Shown here in pieces: positions 35,150 through 44,524 of a DNA stretch of 64,000 bases (positions within the stretch are counted from its first letter, which is position 1; the number at the start of each line of letters is the position of its first letter). The notes under the pieces are model-generated. The model did no database searches. It worked only from the letters and a program-made list of their open reading frames with translations, and had not been told where the DNA came from. This DNA is from Phycisphaerales bacterium. GTDB taxonomy: Bacteria > Planctomycetota > Phycisphaerae > Phycisphaerales > UBA1924. A program made the translations under genes and the position numbers. Where the stretch lies: NCBI GenBank assembly GCA_020845755.1, contig JADLFE010000052.1, positions 116,214 through 180,213 on the forward strand. Reading direction: 5' to 3'.

Positions 35150-35599
35150 TCAGCGCGTCGGCACAGAGGCCTTCCGCACGGATTGAACGAGCCTGCGCGG
35201 CGCCACGAGCGCCCATGCCGCCGCGATGTGACGCTCGAGCCCAGCGTCACTGATGCGTGAAAGATGGATCCCGATCCAGCCGCTCGGGCCAACATACGCC
35301 GGGTAGTAGTACCGCTTCGGATTCTCCGCGAGCAGCCGCTCCTGCTCGCCGTCAGCGAGCGGCAGCACCACCGCCAGCCGCCCGTCCTCGTGATGATCGA
35401 TGCTCATCATCGCAAAGACACGCTTGCCGACGAAGAACGTCGGCTCGCCGTGCGACTTCCGCTCGCTGGCGCCCGGCATCGCCAGCGCGATCGCGCGCAC
35501 GCGTCCCAGGTGCTTTTCGATCGAGGCGAGAGATGGGCGCCGCAAGCCCGAGCGTCCCGGCGCCCGCCCCCGACGTTCGGCCTCGACCTTCTTTGCCAT
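35150..35599 (-). CDS. MmcQ/YjbR-family protein
   Basis: 149 residues, with a basic N-terminus of about 20 residues. The family core is LGRVRAIALAMPGASERKSHGEPTFFVGKRVFAMM, then AVVLPLADGEQERLLAE, PKRYYYPAYVGPSGWIGIHLS. These match the MmcQ/YjbR (CyaY-like fold) family, whose function is uncertain and which is often described as DNA-binding. The start at 35599 has a strong GAGGAGG five bases upstream. It is convergent with the exported protein before it and divergent from the next gene. Confidence 0.85.
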   Translation of the reverse strand: MAKKVEAERRGRAPGRSGLRRPSLASIEKHLGRVRAIALAMPGASERKSHGEPTFFVGKRVFAMMSIDHHEDGRLAVVLPLADGEQERLLAENPKRYYYPAYVGPSGWIGIHLSRISDAGLERHIAAAWALVAPRRLVQSVRKASVPTR

Positions 35600-35744
35600 C
35601 TCAACCTCCTCTGATCGCGTTCATGCTACCGCACGGACGCCCGCGACACAGCCCGATTCAGTTCGCGGCGCATACGCCACCGATTCTGATCTCATCCACC
35701 CGCGCACGCCGATCATTGATCCGCTCATATCGCGAGGATTGACG

Positions 35745-37013
35745 ATGACACGCTGGATCGAGCACGCGGCGATTGTGCTGGCGGGAATCGCCTGCGCACT
35801 CCTGTTCATCTGGCTCCTCCGTTTCCGCACGCCCGCGCGCGCCGCCCTCTGCCGCGGCCCTTCCCGCCCTTGGCTCTATGCCTTCCTCCCCTGGAATTGG
35901 TTTCACAGCCACCGCTGCGACTACGACCTGTCGGGCTCGCTTCCCGACGCCGCCGGCCAGGTCACGTGCCCCGAATGCGGCACGCGCCAGGTCCGCTCAA
36001 CGCGCCGCCGCCGTCCCAACCGCCGGCGCACGGATCGCATCGCGCTCGTGCTCCTGCTCATCGCCCTCCCGTGCTGGAAAGTGCGCTGGATCAGAGCAGG
36101 AAATTGGGCCCCGTACACGCCGACGCCGGTGCTGCTGGCGATCGAGCACGCCGCAAGTTCCCACACGCCTGGCTCGGTTCGAGAACAACTCCGAGCGCGA
36201 GCCGAGACCATGAGCAGCGTGTGGCGCGCCTGGCTCTGCCGCATCGCGGTCGGGGAACTCCGTGATGACAACATCTCTTCCAATGGCGATTGGGCGATGG
36301 ACGTTCTGACGACTTCGTTGCCGCAATCCCTCCCGATGCTCGAACGATCGCTCGACTCCACCGACCTTCAGCAACGACAAGCGGCCGGAATGGTCCTGAT
36401 GCGACTGATCGACGGCGATCCCCACCCATGGAACGACACCAGGCTCCCCAAACTCCCGCCGAATTACACACCACCGCACCGCCTGATCGAGGTCGCGGTC
36501 GAGGGCCTCGCGGCGGACCGCGTTGGCTGGGACGCCGGGTTCTTTACTACAAATTACCTGATGGCCTTCCGTTACCTCATCCATCACGCAGACAGCGCCA
36601 CCGGCGAGCTCGAAATTGCCTTGGGTTCTGATGATCCGCAGCAACAACTCTTCGCCTCGGCGATCGTTGCGATCAGTCGCCATCCGGCGCTCGCGCCCCG
36701 AGGCGCGTCCAATCTCCTGGCACACATGGCCAGCGATGCGGAAGAAGCCAACGCCCTCTTCGCCTATCAGGCCTTGTTCCGCATGGGCGACGACGCAATC
36801 CCGATCCTTGAAAACGCCATCGCCGTTGAGCCCGATCAAGACGGCCAGCGTGCCCGCGCGGCCCTCTTGCTCGTCTATCGATTGCGTGGCACGCCGATCA
36901 CCGACGCTGAGTCACGCCACCTGAACCGCATTTCTCAATACAACGATCCCGCACAATCGAGAGACTCCTGGATGCTCCGCATGTTGCCGCCCCTGGCAAC
37001 GGCCGACGAGTAG
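35745..37013 (+). CDS. Membrane protein with zinc-ribbon and HEAT-like repeats
   Basis: 422 residues from ATG 35745. There is an N-terminal membrane helix (HAAIVLAGIACALLFIWLL), a zinc-ribbon pair CPECGTRQ near residue 66 with upstream C and H residues, and a second membrane helix (IALVLLLIALPCW). The C-terminal 230 residues are helical and carry HEAT-like repeats: LPMLERSLDSTDLQQRQAAGMVLM, GELEIALGSDDPQQQLFASAIVA and ALFRMGDDAIPILENAIAV. This architecture suggests a membrane-tethered scaffold. No enzyme motif is visible. It ends five bases before a convergent gene. Confidence 0.65.
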   Translation: MTRWIEHAAIVLAGIACALLFIWLLRFRTPARAALCRGPSRPWLYAFLPWNWFHSHRCDYDLSGSLPDAAGQVTCPECGTRQVRSTRRRRPNRRRTDRIALVLLLIALPCWKVRWIRAGNWAPYTPTPVLLAIEHAASSHTPGSVREQLRARAETMSSVWRAWLCRIAVGELRDDNISSNGDWAMDVLTTSLPQSLPMLERSLDSTDLQQRQAAGMVLMRLIDGDPHPWNDTRLPKLPPNYTPPHRLIEVAVEGLAADRVGWDAGFFTTNYLMAFRYLIHHADSATGELEIALGSDDPQQQLFASAIVAISRHPALAPRGASNLLAHMASDAEEANALFAYQALFRMGDDAIPILENAIAVEPDQDGQRARAALLLVYRLRGTPITDAESRHLNRISQYNDPAQSRDSWMLRMLPPLATADE

Positions 37014-37018
37014 CCCGC

Positions 37019-37810
37019 TCACCTCTCCGCCTTGACGTGCCTCAAAAACCACCCCGGCAGTTCCTTCTCCGCAAACGCATTCTCCCACGAGTTGTGCCCC
37101 ACGCCCGGGTACAGCGTCTCCTTCAGTTCCGCGCCGTCCTTCCCGCGCCGATCTCGCAACACCTTCGTGATGTTCGTCGTCTGCGCGGGCGGCACCACCT
37201 TGTCCGCAAGCCCGTGGAACGCCCACACCGGCATCGACGCCAGTGGCCCGGCCAGCATGTCCGGATCGCCATAGCCGCAGATCGGCGCGATCGCCGCGAA
37301 CCGATCCGGGTGCGTCGCTCCGATCACCCACGTGCCGTGCCCGCCCTGCGACAACCCCGTCAGATACATGCGCGTCTTGTCGATGTTCTCGCGCGAAATC
37401 GTGTCGTCCAGAATCTTCATCACCGTCGCGTCGTAGGTCTCCCACTCCTTCTTCAGCACCGGCTTCTGCGGCATGATGACCACAAACGGCCAGCGCTTGG
37501 GGTCGTCCATGATCGACTCGGCCAGGCTGCTCTTTCCCACGTGCTTCCAGCCGTCCGTCCCGCACTCGCCCGCGCCATGCAGAAACAGGATCGCCGGCAT
37601 CGCCTCGTCGCCGCGACCTTCCGGCGTGTAGACCACATACGCCAGCGCCTGCTCGCCCTCGCCCATCCGACGCAGTTCAAACCCCGGCGGCGTGCGATCC
37701 GCCGCGTTCACCATGCCCGCCACACCGGCGTCCCGCGCCGGGACCGCACACGCACCAAGCACCAGCGCGACACCAACCATCCCCACCGCCGCCACGCTCA
37801 TGCCGCTCAT
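37019..37810 (-). CDS. Lipoprotein alpha/beta-hydrolase (carboxylesterase / prolyl-oligopeptidase type)
   Basis: 263 residues from ATG 37810, chosen for a GAGGAG six bases upstream (another ATG lies at 37828). The signal peptide ends in a lipobox LVLGACAV, so it is probably lipid-anchored. The fold signature is ILFLHGAGECG (oxyanion hole), the nucleophile elbow is YLTGLSQGGHG with the catalytic Ser, the acid is in FHGLADKVVP and the His in YPGVGHNSW. Related planctomycete proteins are annotated as phospholipases or esterases. The substrate is not predictable. Confidence 0.85.
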   Translation of the reverse strand: MSGMSVAAVGMVGVALVLGACAVPARDAGVAGMVNAADRTPPGFELRRMGEGEQALAYVVYTPEGRGDEAMPAILFLHGAGECGTDGWKHVGKSSLAESIMDDPKRWPFVVIMPQKPVLKKEWETYDATVMKILDDTISRENIDKTRMYLTGLSQGGHGTWVIGATHPDRFAAIAPICGYGDPDMLAGPLASMPVWAFHGLADKVVPPAQTTNITKVLRDRRGKDGAELKETLYPGVGHNSWENAFAEKELPGWFLRHVKAER

Positions 37811-37902
37811 CGAAATCTCCTCTCGCATTCAATCGCCATCAGGATCAAGCCCGCCGCCCCACCGCTCGCAGTCTACCCCTACGCGCACGAGCGGGCCGCC
37901 GC

Positions 37903-38724
37903 TCAACCCACGTTGGCGACCAAGCCCGGCCCCGGCCTCACCAGATGCACCTTCGTATACCCAAGCTGGAATCCCATCCGCCGGACATTCCGCTCGGTCG
38001 CGATGCCGGGCTTTGATCCGATCGTCGCCAGCGTCGCGCCGCGAGTAATGCCGATATTGAGCCGCGCCGCCAGCAGCGCCTGCTGCACGCCGCGACGCCG
38101 GTAGGCTTCCAAGACACTCAGCCCGAAGAGCGCCGCGATGTCGCCGTGCACCGCCATCGTGCCGCCGCCGACGGCCACGCCGCCCAGCCGTGCCAGCACC
38201 GACACGCACCGCGGGTCGCGCACCATCCTCGCCACCACTCGAAGATCGCTCTCCGGCACGACATAGCCCGGCGGCGCAAACCCGCTCGTCGAAACGATCG
38301 CAAACTCCCGCACCGCCGCGTCACTCGCCGGATCAACCTGCTCGATCACCAACTCTCCGGGCAGCGTCACTACCGCCCGCACATCCTCTCCCGCCACGAG
38401 CTCGCGGAAGAACACGTTCTCAAAGATCCGCGGCACGAACCCACGATCCGCCAGCTCCCGCACGAAGCCTTCGTCCGCGAACGGACACAACTCGATCCGT
38501 GGCTCGATCCCCTTCGACGCGTGATATTCGATCAGCGCGTCGACCTCCTTCTTCGCCACCGCCCCGCAAACACCCATGCCCACCGCGTTGTTCGTCCACG
38601 ACCCCGGCTCGCTTCGTGCGATCGTGCCGCCGCTCGCGGGCCGCACGCACTCCGGCGCGATCGCCGCCAGCCCCTCGGCCTGCCTGGTCTCTTCCCGCCG
38701 CGCCATGTCACTGAGTTCGATCAT
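37903..38724 (-). CDS. GNAT-family N-acetyltransferase
   Basis: 273 residues. The acetyl-CoA-binding motif is EAYRRRGVQQALLAARL, followed by TLATIGSKPGIATERNVRRMGFQLGYTKVHLV at the C-terminus, as in GNAT folds. The N-terminal half (EYHASKGIEPRIELCPFADEGFVRELADRGF) also fits a tandem or degenerate GNAT. Substrate unknown. It is transcribed away from amt; the start at 38724 lies about 215 bases from it, and an upstream control region for both must lie between. Confidence 0.8.
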   Translation of the reverse strand: MIELSDMARREETRQAEGLAAIAPECVRPASGGTIARSEPGSWTNNAVGMGVCGAVAKKEVDALIEYHASKGIEPRIELCPFADEGFVRELADRGFVPRIFENVFFRELVAGEDVRAVVTLPGELVIEQVDPASDAAVREFAIVSTSGFAPPGYVVPESDLRVVARMVRDPRCVSVLARLGGVAVGGGTMAVHGDIAALFGLSVLEAYRRRGVQQALLAARLNIGITRGATLATIGSKPGIATERNVRRMGFQLGYTKVHLVRPGPGLVANVG

Positions 38725-38939
38725 GCCGCGAGAGACTACCGTGGATCAACGCACACACCAACCACGACCGCTCCCCTCGCTTTCGCGGGCGAATCTGGCC
38801 TGCGGATATGAACTCAACGCGGCAACATCAATCGGACTCGACTGTCCTCAATTACCGGCTAGGATCAATCACGACGGCCCACGGCGGTCGTGGGCTCACC
38901 GCCCGCTGGTCTCCCCAGCCTTGTCTTGAAAGCCCATCT

Positions 38940-40187
38940 ATGCCACATATCGATACCGGCAATACCGGCTTTATGCTCTTGTGCACGAGCCTCGTCATGC
39001 TCATGACGCCGGGCCTCGCCTTCTTCTACGGCGGGCTCGTCAGCCGAAAAAACGTCCTCACCATCATGATGCAGAGTTTCGTCTCCATGGGATGGACCAC
39101 CGTCCTCTGGTTCGTCTGCGGCTTCTCCATGTGCTTCAGCGGTGATCACAAGTCCGGCACCGACTTCGCCGGCATCATCGGAAACTTCGACTGGGCCTTC
39201 CTCAACGGCATCACCCTCTCCACACCATCACCCGTCAACGACACCATCCCCATGATCGTCTGGTGCGCCTACCAGATGATGTTCGCCATCATCACGCCTG
39301 CCCTCATCACCGGAGCCTTCGCGAATCGCGTCACCTTCAAGGCCTACATGCTCTTCCTCACGGCCTGGCTCCTGCTTGTCTATTTCCCCTTCGTCCACAT
39401 GGTCTGGGGCGGCGGAATCCTCGCTGAATGGGGCGTCAAGGACTTCGCCGGCAGCATCGTCGTTCACAACATCGCCGGCATCGCCGCGCTCGCCTCCGTT
39501 CTCTATGTCGGAAAACGCCGCGTCGCCGACAAGGGCCTCCACAGCATCCCGCTCGTCGCCCTCGGCACCGGCCTGCTCTGGTTCGGCTGGTACGGCTTCA
39601 ACGCCGGCAGCGAGTTCCGCGTTGACTCCATCACCGCAGTCGCCTTCCTCAACACCGACGTCGCCGCGTCCTTCGCCGCCGTCGTCTGGCTCCTGCTCGA
39701 CTGGGCGATGAATAAGAAGCCCAAGTTCCTCGGGCTGCTCACCGGCGCCGTCGCCGGCCTGGCCACCATCACGCCCGCGGCCGGGTTCGTATCGCCGCCC
39801 ATGGCATGCCTCATCGGCATCATCGCCGGCGTCGTCTGCTTCTACGCCGTCGCGCTCAAGAACCGCCTGCAGTGGGACGACGCCCTCGACGTCTGGGGCG
39901 TCCACGGCGTGGGCGGCTTCATCGGCATCATCATGCTCGGCGTCTTCGCCTCCACCGCGTGGAATCCCGCTGAGTCCGGCGGCGTCGACGGCCTGCTCCG
40001 CGGCAACACCCACTTCTTCCTCGTCCAACTTGCCGCCGTCGCCATCTCCTCCGCATGGGCGTTCATCTTCACCATCGGAATGCTCTGGCTCATCGACCGC
40101 GTCACCCCCGTCAAGGTCCCCGAAGACACCGAGGTCGTCGGGCTCGACGAGGGCCTCCACGGCGAACAGGCATACGCCGTCAATTGA
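38940..40187 (+). CDS. amt: Ammonium transporter (Amt/MEP/Rh family)
   Basis: 415 residues, about eleven membrane helices. Family signatures are FFYGGLVSRKN, YFPFVHMVWGGG, DFAGSIVVHNIAGIAAL carrying the first pore His, LLWFGWYGFNAGSE and DVWGVHGVGGFIGI with the second pore His. The C-terminal tail DEGLHGEQAYAVN matches the GlnK-contact region. Amt channels conduct ammonium or ammonia and are normally co-encoded with the PII regulator glnK, but none is adjacent here. The start at 38940 (MPHIDTGNTGF) is the normal N-terminus. The gene is convergent with DUF4112 and separated from it by a hairpin. Confidence 0.95.
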   Translation: MPHIDTGNTGFMLLCTSLVMLMTPGLAFFYGGLVSRKNVLTIMMQSFVSMGWTTVLWFVCGFSMCFSGDHKSGTDFAGIIGNFDWAFLNGITLSTPSPVNDTIPMIVWCAYQMMFAIITPALITGAFANRVTFKAYMLFLTAWLLLVYFPFVHMVWGGGILAEWGVKDFAGSIVVHNIAGIAALASVLYVGKRRVADKGLHSIPLVALGTGLLWFGWYGFNAGSEFRVDSITAVAFLNTDVAASFAAVVWLLLDWAMNKKPKFLGLLTGAVAGLATITPAAGFVSPPMACLIGIIAGVVCFYAVALKNRLQWDDALDVWGVHGVGGFIGIIMLGVFASTAWNPAESGGVDGLLRGNTHFFLVQLAAVAISSAWAFIFTIGMLWLIDRVTPVKVPEDTEVVGLDEGLHGEQAYAVN

Positions 40188-40232
40188 TCGCTCGGCACTC
40201 TCCCTGCCCTTTGAGGGCATGCGCCTGAACTC

Positions 40233-40294
40233 CAACCGCCGCTCGTGAGCGCGTGCAGCACCAACAGCCTGCACACGCACAGGGGCGGCGGTTG
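40233..40294. terminator. Long hairpin between convergent amt and DUF4112 genes
   Basis: CAACCGCCGC at 40233-40242 pairs exactly with GCGGCGGTTG at 40285-40294, and inner arms GCGTGCAG and CTGCACACGC also pair. It sits midway between two converging genes and is followed by TGTTTC on the plus strand. A bidirectional transcription terminator is the likely function, although the U-tract is weak. Confidence 0.5.
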
Positions 40295-40328
40295 TGTTTC
40301 GACCCGCGCGAATCCCGACAACTTCCCG

Positions 40329-40826
40329 CTACTTCCCGGCATTCACCCGCGGCGTGATCCCCAGGATCGCCAGGTTCCGCATGTTCGCCTTGAACGCAAG
40401 GTCGACCACATCGCCCAACCCCGGTACCACGCCCGCCAGCGCGTCGATCGCCACGTTGCCCAGCATCGCCGCCACCTGCCTGCGCGTCGCACCAAGACGC
40501 CAGCCCTCATACACGATGTACAGCGACGCGGCCGCACTGATCGCATCACCTGCCGCGGGGATCAGCCCCACCAAGGGGTCGAGCCCCACCCGCACGGACG
40601 TACCGGGAATCACGAATGCGCTATCGAGCAGAACGGCCAGGGCCGCCACACGTCGGCGCGCTCCCTCTCGCGATTCTTCGCTCTCATGCCTGCGCAGCAG
40701 CCTCTTCACGAACGAAGATACGGCGCTCCGCTTTCCCACGCGGGGCGTCGCCGCGCGCACGCCCCACTCGCCGGATTCGCTCTCGTCCTTCTCAACTCGC
40801 CGGACTGTGACAGGAATCGCGTTCAT
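40329..40826 (-). CDS. DUF4112 domain protein
   Basis: 165 residues from ATG 40826. The conserved core is LAVLLDSAFVIPGTSVRVGLDPLVGLIPAAGDAISAAASLYIVYEGW followed by GNVAIDALAGVVPGLGDVVDLAFKANMRNLAIL. It contains two short hydrophobic hairpins separated by GLIPAAGD and VPGLGD loops, the DUF4112 pattern. Function unknown; membrane-associated. The N-terminal 60 residues are charged and variable. A longer upstream start exists but has no binding site, while 40826 has AAGGGG upstream. It is divergent from the DUF885 gene and convergent with amt. Confidence 0.85.
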   Translation of the reverse strand: MNAIPVTVRRVEKDESESGEWGVRAATPRVGKRSAVSSFVKRLLRRHESEESREGARRRVAALAVLLDSAFVIPGTSVRVGLDPLVGLIPAAGDAISAAASLYIVYEGWRLGATRRQVAAMLGNVAIDALAGVVPGLGDVVDLAFKANMRNLAILGITPRVNAGK

Positions 40827-40933
40827 CGGTCCCCTTTCGATCGGTTGTTCGGCAGGCGACCGGGGCGGTTTCATCAATCCCGCCCTCCGATCGAGCGTCC
40901 AAGAACTCAACGATTTCCGTTACGCTCTCCGCC

Positions 40934-42757
40934 ATGAAACACCGCCTCGTCGCTTCGATCGTCCTCGCCGCGTTGACCGGAATCGCGTCCGCCCAGTCGT
41001 CGCTCAACGAACTCCCGCCCGCCGGAGGCGATCTCCGCGACATGATCAACCTCGTGGGCGAGGACACCGCCTCGCTGGCGCGATGGCACAGCATCCGCTG
41101 GTCCGACGCTCGCTGGAACGACATGGAATCGCTGGCCAGGACGCAGATGTCGATGCTCGGTCGCGTCAACTTCGATTCACTCTCGCGCCAGGGCAAGATC
41201 GACTATGTGCTTCTTCGAAATGAACTCCGCGGGTCACTCTCCCAGGCCGCACGCCACCGGGCCCGGATTACAGAAATGAAGGACCTGCTCCCGTTTAAGG
41301 ACGCGGTCATCGCCTTCGAGGGCATGCGGTGGAGGATGGAGCAGCCCGAACCGCGCACGTCCGCGGGAACGCTCGCCGGATTTGCCGCCGACATCAAGAA
41401 GGTGCGTGAGCGAATCGAGAAAGGCCGTCACGAGGAAAAGAAGGAGACCAGTCCCGCCGACGCCACCCAAGCCAACGCGGCGTCATCTCCCCCTCCCGCG
41501 CCGGACGCGCCGATCGTCTTGAACGCAGTGCAGGCCCAGCGTGCCGCGGGCGCCGTGTCCGAATTCCGGCGCGTGCTGGCCGACTGGTACGAGTACCACG
41601 CGCCCTACACACCCGAGTTCTCGTGGTGGTGCAAGAAGCCGTTCGAAGAAGCCCGCGCCGCGCTCGACGACTACGAGCGATACCTCCGTCAGGACATCGC
41701 GGGCCTGAAGGGCGCGCCTGATGATCCGCTCGTGGGCAACCCGATCGGGCGCGACTGGATCATCGATGACCTGAAACTCGAGTTCGTCGCGTACACACCC
41801 GAGCAACTGATCGCGATCGCCGACAGAGAGTTCGCCTGGTGCGAGGCACGCATGAAAGAGGCCGCACGCGACATGGGCCTGGGCGAAGACTGGAAGGCCG
41901 CGCTCGAAAAGGTCAAGAACATCACCGCGCCCGCGGGGCATCAGACCGACATGATGGCCGAACTGACACGCGAGGGCATCGAGTTCGTCAAGAAGCATGA
42001 CCTTGTCACCATCCCAGAGATCGCCGACAAGTACTGGCGCCTCGAGATGATCTCCCCCGAAAACCAGCGATTCTGGCCCTTCGCGTTCTATGGCGGGCAG
42101 ACCATCGGCGTCGCCGCGCCCGCCGACTCGATGTCGCACGACGCAAAACTCCAATCCATGCGCGGCAACAACCGACACTTCTCACGCATCGTCGTGCCGC
42201 ACGAACTCATCCCCGGGCACCACCTCCAGGGCTTCATGGCCTCGCGCGTCCGCCCCTATCGGGGCACGTTCACCACACCCTTCTTCGTCGAGGGCTGGGC
42301 CCTCTATTGGGAGATGAAGTTCTGGGACATGAACTTCGCAGAATCGCCAGAGGACCGCGTCGGAATGCTCTTCTGGCGGATGCACCGCTGTGCCCGCATC
42401 ATCATCAGCCTCAAGTATCACCTCGGCGAGATGACGCCCCAGCAGATGATCGACTTCCTCGTCGATCGCGTCGGGCACGAACGCGACAACGCCACCAGCG
42501 AAGTCCGCCGATACATCGGCCCGGACTACGCCCCGCTCTACCAGGCCGCCTACATGCTCGGCGGGCTCGCGCTCCGCTCGCTCCATGAGGAAGCCGTCAC
42601 CAAGGGGGGCATGAAGGAACGCGACTTCAACGACGCCCTCCTCACCTACGGCGCCATCCCCATCGAACTCGTCCGCGCCGGCATCCTCAACACGCCGCTG
42701 GCCCGCGATAGCGAACCCGTCTGGAACTTCGCCGGCGACATCGGCGACAGAAAGTAA
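40934..42757 (+). CDS. Secreted DUF885-family metallopeptidase-like protein
   Basis: 607 residues with a signal peptide (MKHRLVASIVLAALTGIASA). The family active-site motif is HELIPGHHLQ at about residues 423-432, with EGWALYWEMKFWDM about 30 residues later. These form an HExxxGH-like zinc site as in DUF885 proteins, related to carboxypeptidase-type folds. Residues about 160-200 are low-complexity (Ala/Pro/Ser). The family is exported or periplasmic, with substrates unknown in planctomycetes. It is divergent from DUF4112; their start codons lie 107 bases apart. Confidence 0.85.
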   Translation: MKHRLVASIVLAALTGIASAQSSLNELPPAGGDLRDMINLVGEDTASLARWHSIRWSDARWNDMESLARTQMSMLGRVNFDSLSRQGKIDYVLLRNELRGSLSQAARHRARITEMKDLLPFKDAVIAFEGMRWRMEQPEPRTSAGTLAGFAADIKKVRERIEKGRHEEKKETSPADATQANAASSPPPAPDAPIVLNAVQAQRAAGAVSEFRRVLADWYEYHAPYTPEFSWWCKKPFEEARAALDDYERYLRQDIAGLKGAPDDPLVGNPIGRDWIIDDLKLEFVAYTPEQLIAIADREFAWCEARMKEAARDMGLGEDWKAALEKVKNITAPAGHQTDMMAELTREGIEFVKKHDLVTIPEIADKYWRLEMISPENQRFWPFAFYGGQTIGVAAPADSMSHDAKLQSMRGNNRHFSRIVVPHELIPGHHLQGFMASRVRPYRGTFTTPFFVEGWALYWEMKFWDMNFAESPEDRVGMLFWRMHRCARIIISLKYHLGEMTPQQMIDFLVDRVGHERDNATSEVRRYIGPDYAPLYQAAYMLGGLALRSLHEEAVTKGGMKERDFNDALLTYGAIPIELVRAGILNTPLARDSEPVWNFAGDIGDRK

Positions 42758-42799
42758 CCTGGGCAGAATCGTCGATTTTCCCGGCACCTTCCGTGCTCG

Positions 42800-42846
42800 C
42801 GATACGGATGGACCCCGCTTGCTTCGTATCGATACCTTTCGATACG
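42800..42846. promoter_or_regulatory. Cluster of CGATAC boxes upstream of the ECF sigma gene
   Basis: CGATAC occurs at 42800-42805, 42830-42835 and 42840-42845 on the plus strand, and the inverted GTATCG overlaps the second, giving the palindrome GTATCGATAC at 42826-42835. The cluster ends about 75 bases before the sigma-factor ATG and is absent elsewhere in my reading of nearby gaps. It could be an operator or an autoregulated sigma promoter. Confidence 0.3.
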
Positions 42847-42919
42847 CTGTGGTTCACTCACCCCGCCGTCCACTCCACAGGTGTTCGGCCATTGTCCGGA
42901 ATCGGCACTTTCCGCAAGA

Positions 42920-43558
42920 ATGGACGCCGCCAGCGACATTCATGATCATGCACACTCGGGCGGGGACTCGACCTCGCTCCGGGTCACTCGTGGGGCGATC
43001 ACGTCGACGGAGTTCGGCGCGCTGTTCGAGCGCGTTGCCCGCAAACTCTGGTGCGTCGCCGCCGCTGTGACCAGCGATCGTGACCGCGCATCCGATGTCG
43101 TGCAGGAGGCCGCCGTGATCGCGCTGGGCAAGTTGGACGAGTTCGATCCCGGCACCAGTTTCGACGCCTGGATGGCACAGATCGTCCGCTTCGTCGCGCT
43201 CAACGAGCGCCGACGCACCCAGCGCCGCCCGTCCCGCTCCGCCGATCCTGTCGTGCTCGATTCCTCACCCAACTCCGACCGCCCCACCCCCGATCGCTCC
43301 GGGCATCGCTCGCTCGGCGCCCTCATGGCCGATGAGCACGCCTTCGACGACGCTGTTGTGCACTCCCTCGCATCGCTGGAGGAAACCGCTCGCGCCTGCC
43401 TGCTGATGAAGACCGTCCTCGGCCTCTCCTACGCCGAGATCGCCCGCACGCTCTCCATCCCCGAGGGCACCGCGATGAGCCACGTGCACCGCGCCCGCAA
43501 AGCGATGCGCGATCAACTCAATTCGCCGGATTCCAGGGGCGTGGGAGGTGCGTCATGA
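42920..43558 (+). CDS. ECF-type RNA polymerase sigma factor
   Basis: 212 residues from ATG 42920. Region 2 is DRDRASDVVQEAAVIALGKLDEFDPGTSFDAWMAQIVRFVALNERRR, and region 4 is LGLSYAEIARTLSIPEGTAMSHVHRARKAMRDQL. Between them is a Ser/Pro/Asp-rich linker of about 45 residues. ECF factors recruit RNA polymerase to a small stress or surface regulon. Its stop overlaps the start of the next gene (ATGA), a partner with one membrane helix. The promoter region holds a set of CGATAC boxes that could be its own binding sites. Confidence 0.88.
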   Translation: MDAASDIHDHAHSGGDSTSLRVTRGAITSTEFGALFERVARKLWCVAAAVTSDRDRASDVVQEAAVIALGKLDEFDPGTSFDAWMAQIVRFVALNERRRTQRRPSRSADPVVLDSSPNSDRPTPDRSGHRSLGALMADEHAFDDAVVHSLASLEETARACLLMKTVLGLSYAEIARTLSIPEGTAMSHVHRARKAMRDQLNSPDSRGVGGAS

Positions 43559-44328
43559 CCCACGCTCCCCGCGGCAACACGCCCGGCCCGATCATCGACC
43601 ATATCGACGCCTATCTCGACGGCACACTTTCATCCGCCGATCGCGCCGCCTTCGAGGAACGCCTCGCCCGCGACCCGGCGCTCCGAGCCGAACTCGATCT
43701 GGCCCGCGGCATCGAAGCCTCGCTGAAACGCACCCACGTTCCCGCCGACATCACCGCCCCCACGCTCCCTCGTTCCGCGTCCTCCTCGGTCACCAAGCCG
43801 CCCGCGTCGAAACTCTCCGGGCTGCGTCTCTACTGGCCCGTCATCGCCGCCGCCGCGCTTCTCTTCCTGGCCATCACCGCGTACCAGATCTACACGCGCA
43901 TCGACTGGAAATTCCATCGCTACAACGCCGCCGAGTACTACACCATGGCAGCGCGGGACTCGTTCAAACCCGACTGGGTCTGCCGCAACGACCGCGAGTT
44001 CAAGGAAGCCACAGGCTACAGCACGGGACAGCAGATGCTCGTGAAGCAGGACCTGCCCGCCAAGATCGATCTCGTCGGCTGGGTGTATTCGCAGAAGTTC
44101 GAGGGGACACCACTCCGCTCCAGCACCGTCGTGCTCTACGCCAAGGTCGATGACGTGCCGGTCGTCGTGCTCGTCGACAGCCTCGAAAATGATCGTAAGG
44201 TCCGACCCGGCGAAGACCCCGATCTGCACATCTTCAGACGCCAACTCGGCGCGTCGGTCCTCTACGAAATTACCCCGCGCCCCGCGCCCGGCGTGATCGA
44301 CGCGTTCTATCTGCCGCCCAGCGAATAG
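43555..44328 (+). CDS. Putative membrane anti-sigma partner of the ECF factor
   Basis: 257 residues. The N-terminal 55 residues (IIDHIDAYLDGTLSSADRAAFEERLARDPALRAELDLAR) match the N-terminal region of many anti-sigma factors, but without the Cys/His zinc-binding set usual in that domain. One membrane helix lies near residues 97-118 (YWPVIAAAALLFLAITAYQIY). The C-terminal 140 residues are extracytoplasmic and unlike known sensors (YSQKFEGTPLRSSTVVLYAK, PVVVLVDSLEND). The ATG overlaps the sigma stop (ATGA), as is common for sigma/anti-sigma pairs. The role is inferred from context. Confidence 0.65.
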   Translation: MTHAPRGNTPGPIIDHIDAYLDGTLSSADRAAFEERLARDPALRAELDLARGIEASLKRTHVPADITAPTLPRSASSSVTKPPASKLSGLRLYWPVIAAAALLFLAITAYQIYTRIDWKFHRYNAAEYYTMAARDSFKPDWVCRNDREFKEATGYSTGQQMLVKQDLPAKIDLVGWVYSQKFEGTPLRSSTVVLYAKVDDVPVVVLVDSLENDRKVRPGEDPDLHIFRRQLGASVLYEITPRPAPGVIDAFYLPPSE

Positions 44329-44524
44329 CCCGTGTGAGCATCTGCTATCGCTCCGCCGCGACGCATCTGCCAATAACCCATACTGTCTTGCCCATTGCCT
44401 GCACCATGCCGCCCGCGCACCCGGCGCCGTCGCTCCACGCTGACCCGCACCCTTGGTACCATGTCGAAATCCAGGCCGCCCGCCGCCCAACAAGCACTCG
44501 CGGCCAGGCTTCGGGGAACTCACC

